Below the pieces are notes generated by a model. The model did no database searches, was not told where the DNA came from, and was given only the letters and a program-made list of their open reading frames with translations. The translations under genes were made by a program, and so were the position numbers. From an uncultured Porticoccus sp. (lineage in GTDB: Bacteria > Pseudomonadota > Gammaproteobacteria > Pseudomonadales > Porticoccaceae), in the NCBI GenBank assembly GCA_950063125.1, contig CATLZI010000182.1, positions 1-5,001 on the forward strand: a stretch of DNA of 5,001 nucleotides, given 5' to 3'. Below, piece by piece: positions 1 to 5,001 of this stretch. Position 1 is the first letter of the stretch; each line of letters opens with the position of its first letter.

Positions 1-600
1 GTGGCCACCGAACCCCGGCTCGGTTCCATCTCGGATTCGACGACGATGCCTTCGGCCGGTCGGTCGGGGTTGGACTTGAGGTCGAGAAGCTCAGTCTGCA
101 AAAGGATCACTTCTTCAAGCTTATCGAGATTGGTTTTTTCCGTCGCCGAAACCTCTACCGCCAGGATATCGCCACCCATTTCCTCAACAACTATTTCATG
201 CTGCAACAGCTCGTTGCGGACGCGGTTGGCGTCGGCTTCGGGTTTGTCGATTTTGTTGATGGCGACGATGATCGGCACCTCGGCGGCCTTGGCGTGGTCG
301 ATGGCTTCTACGGTCTGCGGCATGACGGCGTCGTCGGCGGCGACGCAAAGGACAACAATATCGGTGACCGAAGCGCCGCGGGCGCGCATATCGGTAAAGG
401 CCTCGTGGCCCGGTGTGTCGATAAAGGTGATTTTGGCCCCAGACGACATAGCGACTTGGTAGGCGCCGATGTGCTGGGTAATGCCACCGTCTTCGTTGGC
501 CGCTACGTCGGTATCGCGGAGCGCGTCCAACAACGACGTCTTGCCGTGGTCAACATGGCCCATCACCGTGACAACCGGCGCACGGGGTTCCAGCTCCTCT
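1..600 (-). other. Putative transferred segment of infB covering the GTPase domain
   Basis: Within infB, codons from about residue 346 to the edge differ from the rest of the gene. A hand count gives about 60% GC for 1-600 and about 52% for 601-1620. Codons such as GCC, GTC, GAC and TCG become dominant. The protein has LLDALR after the P-loop, [10 protein letters not shown], the [14 protein letters not shown] stretch, KTNLDKLEE and [13 protein letters not shown], which I associate with alphaproteobacterial IF2. Gammaproteobacterial IF2 typically has LLDYIR, FLDTPGHAAF, a PEEWGGD motif, a GTGIDELL motif and LELKA. All GTPase motifs are intact, so the gene appears functional. The right boundary is approximate, somewhere around 540-620; the left boundary is outside the window. 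Family comparisons are from memory, not from an alignment. Confidence 0.6.
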
Positions 601-1637
601 GACACATCGGCCTGTAGCGCCTGGATCAACTTTTGTTCTATCTCATCGTCTGAAACCGGCACTGGGTTGTGCCCAAGTTCCTCCACCACCAATGTGGCAG
701 TATCCTGATCGATTGGTTGATTGATGGAGGCCATGGTCCCCATTTTCATCAACTCCTTGATCACGACTGCAGCCTTTACTGACATTGCCTGGGCTAGATC
801 ACTGACTGTGATTTGTTCGGGAATCTCCACATCATGAATGATCTTATTGGTGGGTTTTTTAAATTTGTGCTTGTTCTCAATCTTGATGGGAACCGATATA
901 CCCGAACGCAACCGGGGTTTTTTCTCCCCAGCGACTTCCTCAACTTCCTCAACTTCCTCAACGACAGCTTTCAGCAAATCTTCTTTCTTGCGCTTCGGGT
1001 CTTTGATAGCACCCCGTTTTTTCGCTTTTTTCGGTGCCTCTTCTGAATCATCGGCTGCGTCATCGTCCCTGACATGTTTTTTCACATGCTTGGGGGCGTC
1101 TACGGGCTGATCGACCAGCTCAGGAGGTAACGGCTCGACTGTTGAGGGCGCAGACTTGCGCTCTTCTTCAGCCTTGCGCTGATTTTCCTGCTCAAGGCGA
1201 GCTTCCTCTTCTGCCTTTCGGCGTGTCTCGATGGCAGCCTGCCGCTTCACTTCCGGATCATCAACAACTGGAGAAACCGGCTCAACGACGGAGTCTGCTA
1301 CGACCGACTCCTCCTGCTCAGCTGGAGCTGCAGTCTCTTCTTCATTTGCCCGCTTGACATAGGTTCGGGTTTTGCGAACCTCCACATTAACTGTTTTACG
1401 GCCGGCACCCGTTTTGAGTGTACTGACCGTCTTGCGTTTCAATGTGATTTTTTTGGGGTCGCGGGACTGCTCACCGTGCAAGCCTTTCAAATAGGCCAGC
1501 AGCGTCTGCTTTTCCTCATCACTGACACTTGCGTCAGCAGAGTTGTGAGGCAAACCGGCCTCCTGCATTTGACTCAGCAGGCGGTCGACGGATGCTCCGA
1601 CAACCTTGGCAAGTTCGCTAACAGTGACTTCAGCCAT
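1..1637 (-). CDS. infB: Translation initiation factor IF2, N-terminal 545 residues (C-terminus outside window)
   Basis: IF2 is the cytoplasmic GTPase that brings formylmethionyl-tRNA to the 30S subunit and promotes 50S joining. The frame stays open from the ATG at 1635-1637 to the left edge. Residues 1-50 form the small IF2N domain. Residues about 57-98 are basic, 100-260 are a charged, low-complexity, probably helical linker, and 268-325 form a second IF2N-type domain. The GTPase domain follows: G1 GHVDHGKT at 360-367, the [10 protein letters not shown] switch at 384-393, G3 DTPGH at 407-411 with the catalytic-type histidine, G4 NKID at 461-464 and G5 SAT at 497-499. Domain II is just beginning at the edge. 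The start follows a good ribosome binding site 29 bases after nusA. E. coli IF2 has 890 residues; G1 lies about 38 residues earlier here because the linker is shorter. Residues from about 360 onward look alphaproteobacterial, unlike the N-terminal half (separate entry). Identity is certain; only the fragment's history is in doubt. Confidence 0.97.
   Translation of the reverse strand, partial: MAEVTVSELAKVVGASVDRLLSQMQEAGLPHNSADASVSDEEKQTLLAYLKGLHGEQSRDPKKITLKRKTVSTLKTGAGRKTVNVEVRKTRTYVKRANEEETAAPAEQEESVVADSVVEPVSPVVDDPEVKRQAAIETRRKAEEEARLEQENQRKAEEERKSAPSTVEPLPPELVDQPVDAPKHVKKHVRDDDAADDSEEAPKKAKKRGAIKDPKRKKEDLLKAVVEEVEEVEEVAGEKKPRLRSGISVPIKIENKHKFKKPTNKIIHDVEIPEQITVSDLAQAMSVKAAVVIKELMKMGTMASINQPIDQDTATLVVEELGHNPVPVSDDEIEQKLIQALQADVSEELEPRAPVVTVMGHVDHGKTSLLDALRDTDVAANEDGGITQHIGAYQVAMSSGAKITFIDTPGHEAFTDMRARGASVTDIVVLCVAADDAVMPQTVEAIDHAKAAEVPIIVAINKIDKPEADANRVRNELLQHEIVVEEMGGDILAVEVSATEKTNLDKLEEVILLQTELLDLKSNPDRPAEGIVVESEMEPSRGSVA
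934..960 (-). repeat. Three tandem 9-bp repeats in the infB linker (VEE units)
   Basis: The 9-mer ACTTCCTCA (plus-strand reading) occurs three times head to tail without mismatch. On the coding strand this gives consecutive GAG-GAA-GTT codons, an acidic Glu-Glu-Val array at residues 227-235. It lies in the flexible linker between the two IF2N-type regions, which varies in length in this family. A 9-bp unit can change copy number without a frameshift. Confidence 0.9.
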
Positions 1638-1643
1638 CAGTAT

Positions 1644-1648
1644 TCCTC
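1644..1648 (-). promoter_or_regulatory. Ribosome binding site of infB
   Basis: The coding strand reads GAGGA, then six bases, then the infB ATG. Spacing and sequence are good for a Shine-Dalgarno element and settle the start codon. It lies in the 29-base gap after the nusA stop codon. Confidence 0.8.
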
Positions 1649-1666
1649 AATTCATCGCCTGTTCGT

Positions 1667-3157
1667 TTAACTGTCGCTCTCATCGGCGAACCAGGGGGCA
1701 CGTGCAGTCATAATCAGCTTGGCTGCCCGTTCTGCGTCCATGTTCTCAATATCTAGCAAGTCTTCCACGGCCTGCTCAGCGAGATCCTCCATGCTGGCAA
1801 TGCCATGCTTGGCCAATGTATGCGCCAACTGATCGTCCATACCTTCCATTTCCAACAAATCAGTTGCGGGACCTGACATCCCCTCCTCTGAGGCCAGCGC
1901 CATCGTCAGCAACGCGTCCTTGGCACGGGCACGCAGTTCTTCAGCCACTTCTTCATCAAAACCATCGATGCCAGCCATCTCATCCAGAGGAACATAGGCA
2001 ACTTCTTCGATAGAGGTGAACCCTTCATCGACCAACACCATGGCGACATCTTCATCAATGTCCAGGCGGTTCATAAAGGTTTCCACCAGTGAGCTGGACT
2101 CTGCCAGCTGCTTGACCTCCGCCTCTTCGACAGACATTACATTGATTTTCCAGCCGGTCAGTTCAGAGGCAAGACGGACATTCTGCCCGTTGCGGCCAAT
2201 GGCCATCGCCAGAGTCTCTCCGGCCACTGCCACATCCATCGAGTGCGTCTCCTCATCAACGATGATCGACTCCACTTCTGCAGGCGCCATGGCATTTATC
2301 GCCAGCTGGGCGGGATTATCATCCCACAATACGATATCGATACGCTCGCCATCCAGCTCATTGGAGACGGCCTGAACACGCGCACCACGCATACCGACGC
2401 AGGCACCGATCGGGTCGATTCGTCCATCATTGGTCTTCACGGCAATTTTCGCACGCGACCCCGGGTCTCTCGCCGCGCCGCGAATTTCAATCACTTCCTC
2501 GGCAATCTCCGGCACTTCAATACGGAACAGTTCAACCAGCATCTCATTGCATTTACGGCTCAGAAAAAGCTGGGGACCACGGCTTTCAGAATTAATCTCC
2601 TGAAGAATGGCACGCACCCGATCATTGATTCGAAAAACTTCCCGCCCCACCAACTCTTCTCTCGGCATGACGGCTTCAGCATTGTTACCCAAATCAACGA
2701 TAATACTTTCGCGAGTCACTTTTTTGACGCTGCCACTCACCAGCTCGCCGAGCTGGTCACGGTATTGTTCCACCACCAGTGCGCGTTCTGCATCACGCAC
2801 TTTCTGGACAATAACCTGCTTGGCCGTTTGGGCAGCAATACGACCAAAACCGATGTTTTCCACCTGCTCTTCAAAGGTATCGCCAGCTTTAAGGCCCGCG
2901 TCTTTCTCATGGGCTTCTTCGAGCGTGAACTGGGTTCCGAGTTCCGCCAGCACATCATCGGCAACCACTTCCCACCAGCGGAACGTTTCATAGTCACCGG
3001 TGGCGCGATCAATGGTTACCCGGATGTTGGAATCTTCGTCATAGCGCTTCTTGGTCGCCGTGGCAAGGGCCTGTTCAATGGCCTCAAAAATAACCTCTTT
3101 GGACACGCCCTTTTCATTAGAAACGGCTTCCACCACCATCAAGATTTCTTTATTCAT
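1667..3157 (-). CDS. nusA: Transcription termination/antitermination factor NusA
   Basis: NusA binds RNA polymerase and nascent RNA, promotes pausing and intrinsic termination, and takes part in antitermination complexes on rRNA operons. The 496-residue protein is complete and of the usual gammaproteobacterial length. The N-terminal polymerase-binding domain spans about 1-125. The S1 domain spans about 134-200. KH1 follows with its [12 protein letters not shown] loop at 251-262, and KH2 has [12 protein letters not shown] at 319-330. Two acidic helix-hairpin repeats follow at about 364-414 and 434-490. The second repeat ends in the MTARAPWF stretch (483-490); in E. coli the C-terminal repeats contact the alpha-subunit CTD and mask RNA binding. 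The start is the ATG at 3157, preceded by GAGG with an 8-base spacing. An ATG four bases upstream is out of frame and stops after three codons. The gene lies 22 bases after rimP and 29 before infB, so the three are probably cotranscribed. Confidence 0.98.
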   Translation of the reverse strand: MNKEILMVVEAVSNEKGVSKEVIFEAIEQALATATKKRYDEDSNIRVTIDRATGDYETFRWWEVVADDVLAELGTQFTLEEAHEKDAGLKAGDTFEEQVENIGFGRIAAQTAKQVIVQKVRDAERALVVEQYRDQLGELVSGSVKKVTRESIIVDLGNNAEAVMPREELVGREVFRINDRVRAILQEINSESRGPQLFLSRKCNEMLVELFRIEVPEIAEEVIEIRGAARDPGSRAKIAVKTNDGRIDPIGACVGMRGARVQAVSNELDGERIDIVLWDDNPAQLAINAMAPAEVESIIVDEETHSMDVAVAGETLAMAIGRNGQNVRLASELTGWKINVMSVEEAEVKQLAESSSLVETFMNRLDIDEDVAMVLVDEGFTSIEEVAYVPLDEMAGIDGFDEEVAEELRARAKDALLTMALASEEGMSGPATDLLEMEGMDDQLAHTLAKHGIASMEDLAEQAVEDLLDIENMDAERAAKLIMTARAPWFADESDS

Positions 3158-3179
3158 TCATTCAGCCTCGCAATCGCCC

Positions 3180-3638
3180 TCAAAACCGAGGAACGACATT
3201 CGCCTTTTCAATGCTATCCAGGGGAAAGAGATATTCATGATCGTCAACAATCAACAGAACATCCTCACCCTCCACGCCATTCAGACGGCCCTTGAAATTC
3301 CGTCTGCCTTCATGGGGAAATCTCAGCCGCAAGGCCACATCTTCCCCAACATACTTTTCAAACTGATCCAGCGTGTATAAAGGCCGGTCCATGCCCGGGG
3401 AGGAGACCTCCAGGGTGTACTCCCCGGTAATCGGGTCCTCGACATCCAACTGACTGCTGACCTGGCGGCTGACTTTTTCACAGTCCTCCACTGTCACACC
3501 ATCACTCTCACGCTCAATGTAAATACGTAGCATCGCATTGCGACCTGATGACAAATACTCCAACCCCCAAAGTTCACAACCCATTGCATCCACTATGGGT
3601 GCAATCATCGCGCGGAGGGTCTCCTCTTTTGTCGCCAC
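3180..3638 (-). CDS. rimP: Ribosome maturation factor RimP
   Basis: RimP binds the pre-30S ribosomal subunit and helps its late assembly. The protein resembles E. coli RimP along its whole length. Seen here are a GCELWGLEY strand near the N-terminus, the conserved VSRQVSSQLDVEDPI core, the hallmark LEVSSPGMDRPL motif, and a C-terminal small beta-barrel ending NVVPRF. The longest open frame starts at a TTG (3657-3659), but that codon lies 3 bases after a terminator T-tract and has no Shine-Dalgarno. I prefer the GTG at 3636-3638, which gives 152 residues (E. coli 150), aligns with the E. coli N-terminus, and follows CGAGAGA at a good distance. The gene is first after the initiator tRNA and its tandem terminators and is followed by nusA after 22 bases. 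Confidence 0.96.
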   Translation of the reverse strand: MATKEETLRAMIAPIVDAMGCELWGLEYLSSGRNAMLRIYIERESDGVTVEDCEKVSRQVSSQLDVEDPITGEYTLEVSSPGMDRPLYTLDQFEKYVGEDVALRLRFPHEGRRNFKGRLNGVEGEDVLLIVDDHEYLFPLDSIEKANVVPRF

Positions 3639-3643
3639 TGTAA

Positions 3644-3650
3644 TCTCTCG
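3644..3650 (-). promoter_or_regulatory. Ribosome binding site deciding the rimP start (GTG at 3638)
   Basis: The coding strand reads CGAGAGA, ending five bases before GTG. No comparable purine-rich element precedes the alternative TTG start at 3659, where the upstream bases are a run of T. This supports the shorter 152-residue protein. Confidence 0.6.
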
Positions 3651-3661
3651 GTTTCCCAATC

Positions 3662-3682
3662 AAAAAATGGGCACACAGCCCA
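3662..3682 (-). terminator. Intrinsic terminator t2 in the nusA operon leader
   Basis: On the minus strand, TGGGC, a five-base loop TGTGT and GCCCA are followed at once by six T residues (plus-strand A-run 3662-3667). The arms are 3678-3682 and 3668-3672. The element ends only 23 bases before the rimP GTG. Since rimP, nusA and infB have no other obvious promoter, it probably acts as a partial terminator or attenuator. Confidence 0.7.
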
Positions 3683-3702
3683 CTTCATCAAAACCACTTA
3701 GC

Positions 3703-3723
3703 AAAAAGCCCCTAAAAAGGGGC
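3703..3723 (-). terminator. Intrinsic terminator t1 after the initiator tRNA
   Basis: On the minus strand, GCCCC, a loop TTTTTA and GGGGC are followed immediately by five T residues (plus-strand A-run 3703-3707). The arms are 3719-3723 and 3708-3712. It lies 55 bases after the tRNA CCA end. Read on the plus strand the hairpin has no U-tract, so it is directional. With t2 it forms a tandem pair. Confidence 0.75.
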
Positions 3724-3751
3724 CCTTCGGCTGCGCCTTGTCCTGACGCAT

Positions 3752-3766
3752 GGTACCAGCAGTACC
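3752..3766 (-). other. Small hairpin in the tRNA 3' trailer
   Basis: GGTAC, a five-base loop and GTACC form a perfect 5-bp stem between the tRNA 3' end and terminator t1. It is not followed by a T-tract. It could be a 3' processing signal or have no function; only the symmetry is seen. Confidence 0.35.
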
Positions 3767-3778
3767 GATACCAGAATT

Positions 3779-3855
<77 letters not shown>

Positions 3856-3963
3856 TCAAAAAACGCTGACCTTAACGGCCAGGAGACTGAGCATGTCTCC
3901 TTTACCTTGCCAGCTCATAACCTCTGGCAAGCCCCCAAGCTGTCAAGTGACTGCTTCAAGGGC
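3856..3963 (-). promoter_or_regulatory. Structured leader between the metY promoter and the tRNA
   Basis: This is the predicted transcribed leader, about 108 nt from the likely start near 3962-3964. It holds three inverted repeats in a row. H1 pairs 3924-3931 with 3906-3913 (8 perfect bp, 10-base loop). H2 pairs 3895-3901 with 3881-3887 (7 bp, 7-base loop). H3 pairs 3877-3882 with 3866-3871 (6 bp including one G-U, 5-base loop) and is followed after two bases by six T residues, just before the mature tRNA. H2 and H3 share two bases. A 12-codon frame, MLSLLAVKVSVF, runs from 3894 to a TGA at 3856-3858 that abuts the tRNA 5' end; its AAGGAG is only two bases from the ATG, too close for efficient initiation. 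The leader may serve tRNA processing, attenuation or a short RNA. The structures are seen; the role is inferred. Confidence 0.5.
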
Positions 3964-3968
3964 CGTGG

Positions 3969-3997
3969 ATTATAGGGGCCAGACACCATAGGGTCAA
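3969..3997 (-). promoter_or_regulatory. Sigma-70 promoter of the metY-rimP-nusA-infB operon
   Basis: On the minus strand, -35 TTGACC (3992-3997) and -10 TATAAT (3969-3974) are separated by exactly 17 bases. This is five of six and six of six matches to consensus. The bases after the -10 (CCACGGCCC) form a GC-rich discriminator of the kind found at stringently controlled stable-RNA promoters, so growth-rate and ppGpp control is plausible. It is the only strong promoter seen for the leftward genes. Confidence 0.85.
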
Positions 3998-4038
3998 GGG
4001 GGAAACACGGCTTTGTTGTGCTCCCAACCGTTTCCCCC
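3998..4038. repeat. 9-bp inverted repeat abutting the metY -35 element
   Basis: GGGGGAAAC (3998-4006) and GTTTCCCCC (4030-4038) are perfect inverted copies with a 23-base spacer. The inner arm touches the -35 hexamer and the outer arm reaches to about -75. This is a plausible position for an activator or repressor site. It is too GC-rich for a classic UP element or Fis site. No factor is recognised. Confidence 0.5.
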
Positions 4039-4177
4039 CGCAAGGAGCTTTCACATCAAACCGACACCTTCCAAGTATCGCTGAATTGCCGGGCAGCGAC
4101 ACTGACCTGCAACCACAGAATCTCTTGCCAGGAAAAAACGCTCAACAGCTGGAGGGGTTCTGCAGCAGACCCCATCA
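4039..4177. other. Divergent intergenic region with one imperfect hairpin
   Basis: I see no gene on either strand in this part of the 387-base gap between the tRNA and cptA. The only clear structure is at 4154-4173: GGGG, a single bulged T, TCTG, loop CAG, CAGA, CCCC, an 8-bp stem ending four bases before the PmrA-box-like sequence. It has no T-tract on either side, so it is not a standard terminator. A 39-codon minus-strand frame (4056-4175) lacks a ribosome binding site and was not called. Confidence 0.4.
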
Positions 4178-4216
4178 GTTAAGCCCCACTTAATATTAGG
4201 GTCGTACAGTTACACT
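4178..4216 (+). promoter_or_regulatory. PmrA (BasR)-type box and putative cptA promoter
   Basis: GTTAAG (4178-4183), five bases, then CTTAAT (4189-4194) matches the known PmrA direct-repeat consensus YTTAAK-N5-YTTAAK at 11 of 12 defined positions; only the first base deviates. The second half-site sits where a -35 would be for a weak -10, TACACT (4211-4216), 16 bases downstream. That places the transcript start near 4223, about 20 bases before the cptA ATG. In Salmonella cptA is a known PmrA-regulated locus, so site and gene agree. The match is seen; binding is inferred. Confidence 0.6.
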
Positions 4217-4242
4217 TCCACATTCAAAAAAATTGCCGCCAA

Positions 4243-5001
4243 ATGACTGACTTTCCGAAAAAACATCCGCTTGTTTGGGCCTATCTTTTTGCGGCTTATT
4301 TTTCCCTTAGTTACCACATTCCCATTTATGCGACGGGCATGGCTGGCTTCATTGGATTGCGCGAAACCATTTTGATGAGCCTGATGTGGTTGACCCCGAT
4401 ACTATTGGTGCCCAGATATACACGGCAATTATTGGCGCTCAGCGGTCTGATCATGTTGCCGGCAGCTGTCATCTCGGTATTCTATTTCATTATCTATGGG
4501 CAGGAATTTTCCCAGAGCACGATTTTTATCGTTTTTGAATCGAATGTCGCCGAGGGCAGTGAGTTTATTGCCTCTTATTGGCAATGGTGGTTTATACCGG
4601 TGCTTATACTGTTCACCGCTGTACCAATATGGATGTGGCAACAAGCTCGACCCGTGGCCCTAGGCCATCGCAAACGTTTGGCTTATGCCGCTCTTTTTAT
4701 ACTTATTCCCTTCTTTCCATTTATCAGCACAGCACTGACCGAGGAAGATACCACCCTCAACGATGCGGTTTACCACCAGATGAAGCGGATGGAACCCGCA
4801 GCACCCTGGAACCTGATTGTCGGGTACGCAAAATATCGGCAGCAGATGGCGAGCATGACGGCCCTGCTGGAAAAAAATCGTCAGGTACAACCTCTCAAAA
4901 ACCTAAAGGCGAAAGTTGCCACGTTGCCCGATACAGTAATTCTGGTGCTCGGTGAATCAACCAATCGTCAGCGCATGAGCCTGTACGGTTATCACCGGCC
5001 G
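4243..5001 (+). CDS. cptA: Phosphoethanolamine transferase CptA (EptC) family, N-terminal 253 residues (runs off right edge)
   Basis: This inner-membrane enzyme moves phosphoethanolamine from phosphatidylethanolamine to a heptose phosphate of the lipopolysaccharide core; its catalytic domain faces the periplasm. The open frame runs from ATG 4243 to the edge. Five membrane segments are visible at about residues 9-31, 41-57, 62-85, 112-132 and 145-164, as expected for the family. CptA-specific similarity is strong: IIYGQEFSQSTIF (83-95), the RMEPAAPWN stretch (182-190) and YRQQM (198-202). The start of the sulfatase-fold domain is seen at VLGESTNRQRMSLYGYHRP, with E238 as metal ligand and T240 as the nucleophile that accepts phosphoethanolamine. 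E. coli CptA has 577 residues, so more than half is missing. No clear Shine-Dalgarno precedes the ATG, but no other in-frame start exists back to the stop at 4180. It is transcribed away from the metY operon. Substrate is inferred from family; other Ept paralogues are less likely given the motifs. Confidence 0.9.
   Translation, partial: MTDFPKKHPLVWAYLFAAYFSLSYHIPIYATGMAGFIGLRETILMSLMWLTPILLVPRYTRQLLALSGLIMLPAAVISVFYFIIYGQEFSQSTIFIVFESNVAEGSEFIASYWQWWFIPVLILFTAVPIWMWQQARPVALGHRKRLAYAALFILIPFFPFISTALTEEDTTLNDAVYHQMKRMEPAAPWNLIVGYAKYRQQMASMTALLEKNRQVQPLKNLKAKVATLPDTVILVLGESTNRQRMSLYGYHRP

Noticed and set aside
2243..3295. A 350-codon open frame on the plus strand, antisense to nusA and rimP
   Set aside because: It lies entirely opposite NusA and RimP, whose identities are certain. 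Its length follows from the codon pattern of the real genes, and its protein resembles no family I know.
3923..3946. A perfect TTGACA (minus strand, 3941-3946) inside the leader as a second promoter
   Set aside because: No acceptable -10 lies at 16-18 bases; the best hexamer, GGTTAT, lacks the key second base. The upstream TTGACC/TATAAT pair is far better.
3858..4143. Repeated words AAAAAACGCT (3858, 4134) and CTTGCCAG (3906, 4124) in the intergenic region
   Set aside because: The two words occur in opposite order and with different spacing in the two places, and the sequences around them do not align, so a duplication is not supported.
4056..4175. A 39-codon minus-strand frame upstream of the metY promoter
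   Set aside because: It has no ribosome binding site, no promoter and no recognisable protein features; its start region overlaps the 4154-4173 hairpin. Chance is sufficient.
4429..4955. Frames of 71 to 125 codons on both strands within the cptA region
   Set aside because: They are shadows of the cptA frame, which has clear family motifs and membrane segments along its length.

Overview
The window looks like chromosomal DNA of a gammaproteobacterium. The main clue is the minus-strand order initiator tRNA - rimP - nusA - infB, which is the metY-rimP-nusA-infB head of the nusA operon of Escherichia coli and relatives. NusA carries the two C-terminal acidic repeats, RimP resembles the E. coli protein throughout, and the plus-strand gene at the right end is a CptA-type lipopolysaccharide phosphoethanolamine transferase. 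I cannot name the genus.

Layout, left to right. Positions 1-1637 (minus) hold the first 545 codons of infB (IF2), whose C-terminus lies beyond the left edge. nusA is at 1667-3157 and rimP at 3180-3638, both minus. Gaps of 22 and 29 bases and the shared direction mark one operon. Between rimP and the tRNA are two tandem intrinsic-terminator hairpins (3662-3682 and 3703-3723) that operon transcripts must read through. The initiator tRNA-fMet is at 3779-3855 (minus, CCA encoded). Upstream of it are a leader of roughly 108 nt with three hairpins, a near-consensus sigma-70 promoter (TTGACC, 17 bp, TATAAT) with a GC-rich discriminator, and a 9-bp inverted repeat abutting the -35. The divergent intergenic region ends with a sequence very close to a PmrA (BasR) box and then cptA (4243 to the right edge, plus strand, truncated).

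The leftward genes form a transcription/translation unit: initiator tRNA and IF2 for initiation, RimP for 30S maturation, NusA for pausing, termination and antitermination. Two terminators in the leader of the operon that encodes NusA suggest attenuation with feedback by NusA. The rightward gene is an envelope-modification function, probably under two-component control.

The most unusual observation is that infB looks mosaic. Its N-terminal half is gammaproteobacterial, but from about position 600 to the left edge the GTPase domain reads like an alphaproteobacterial IF2, and GC rises from about 52% to about 60% at the same place. This suggests homologous replacement of the core of an essential translation factor, or an assembly chimera. 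The initiator tRNA has a U1-U72 mismatch in place of the usual C1-A72.
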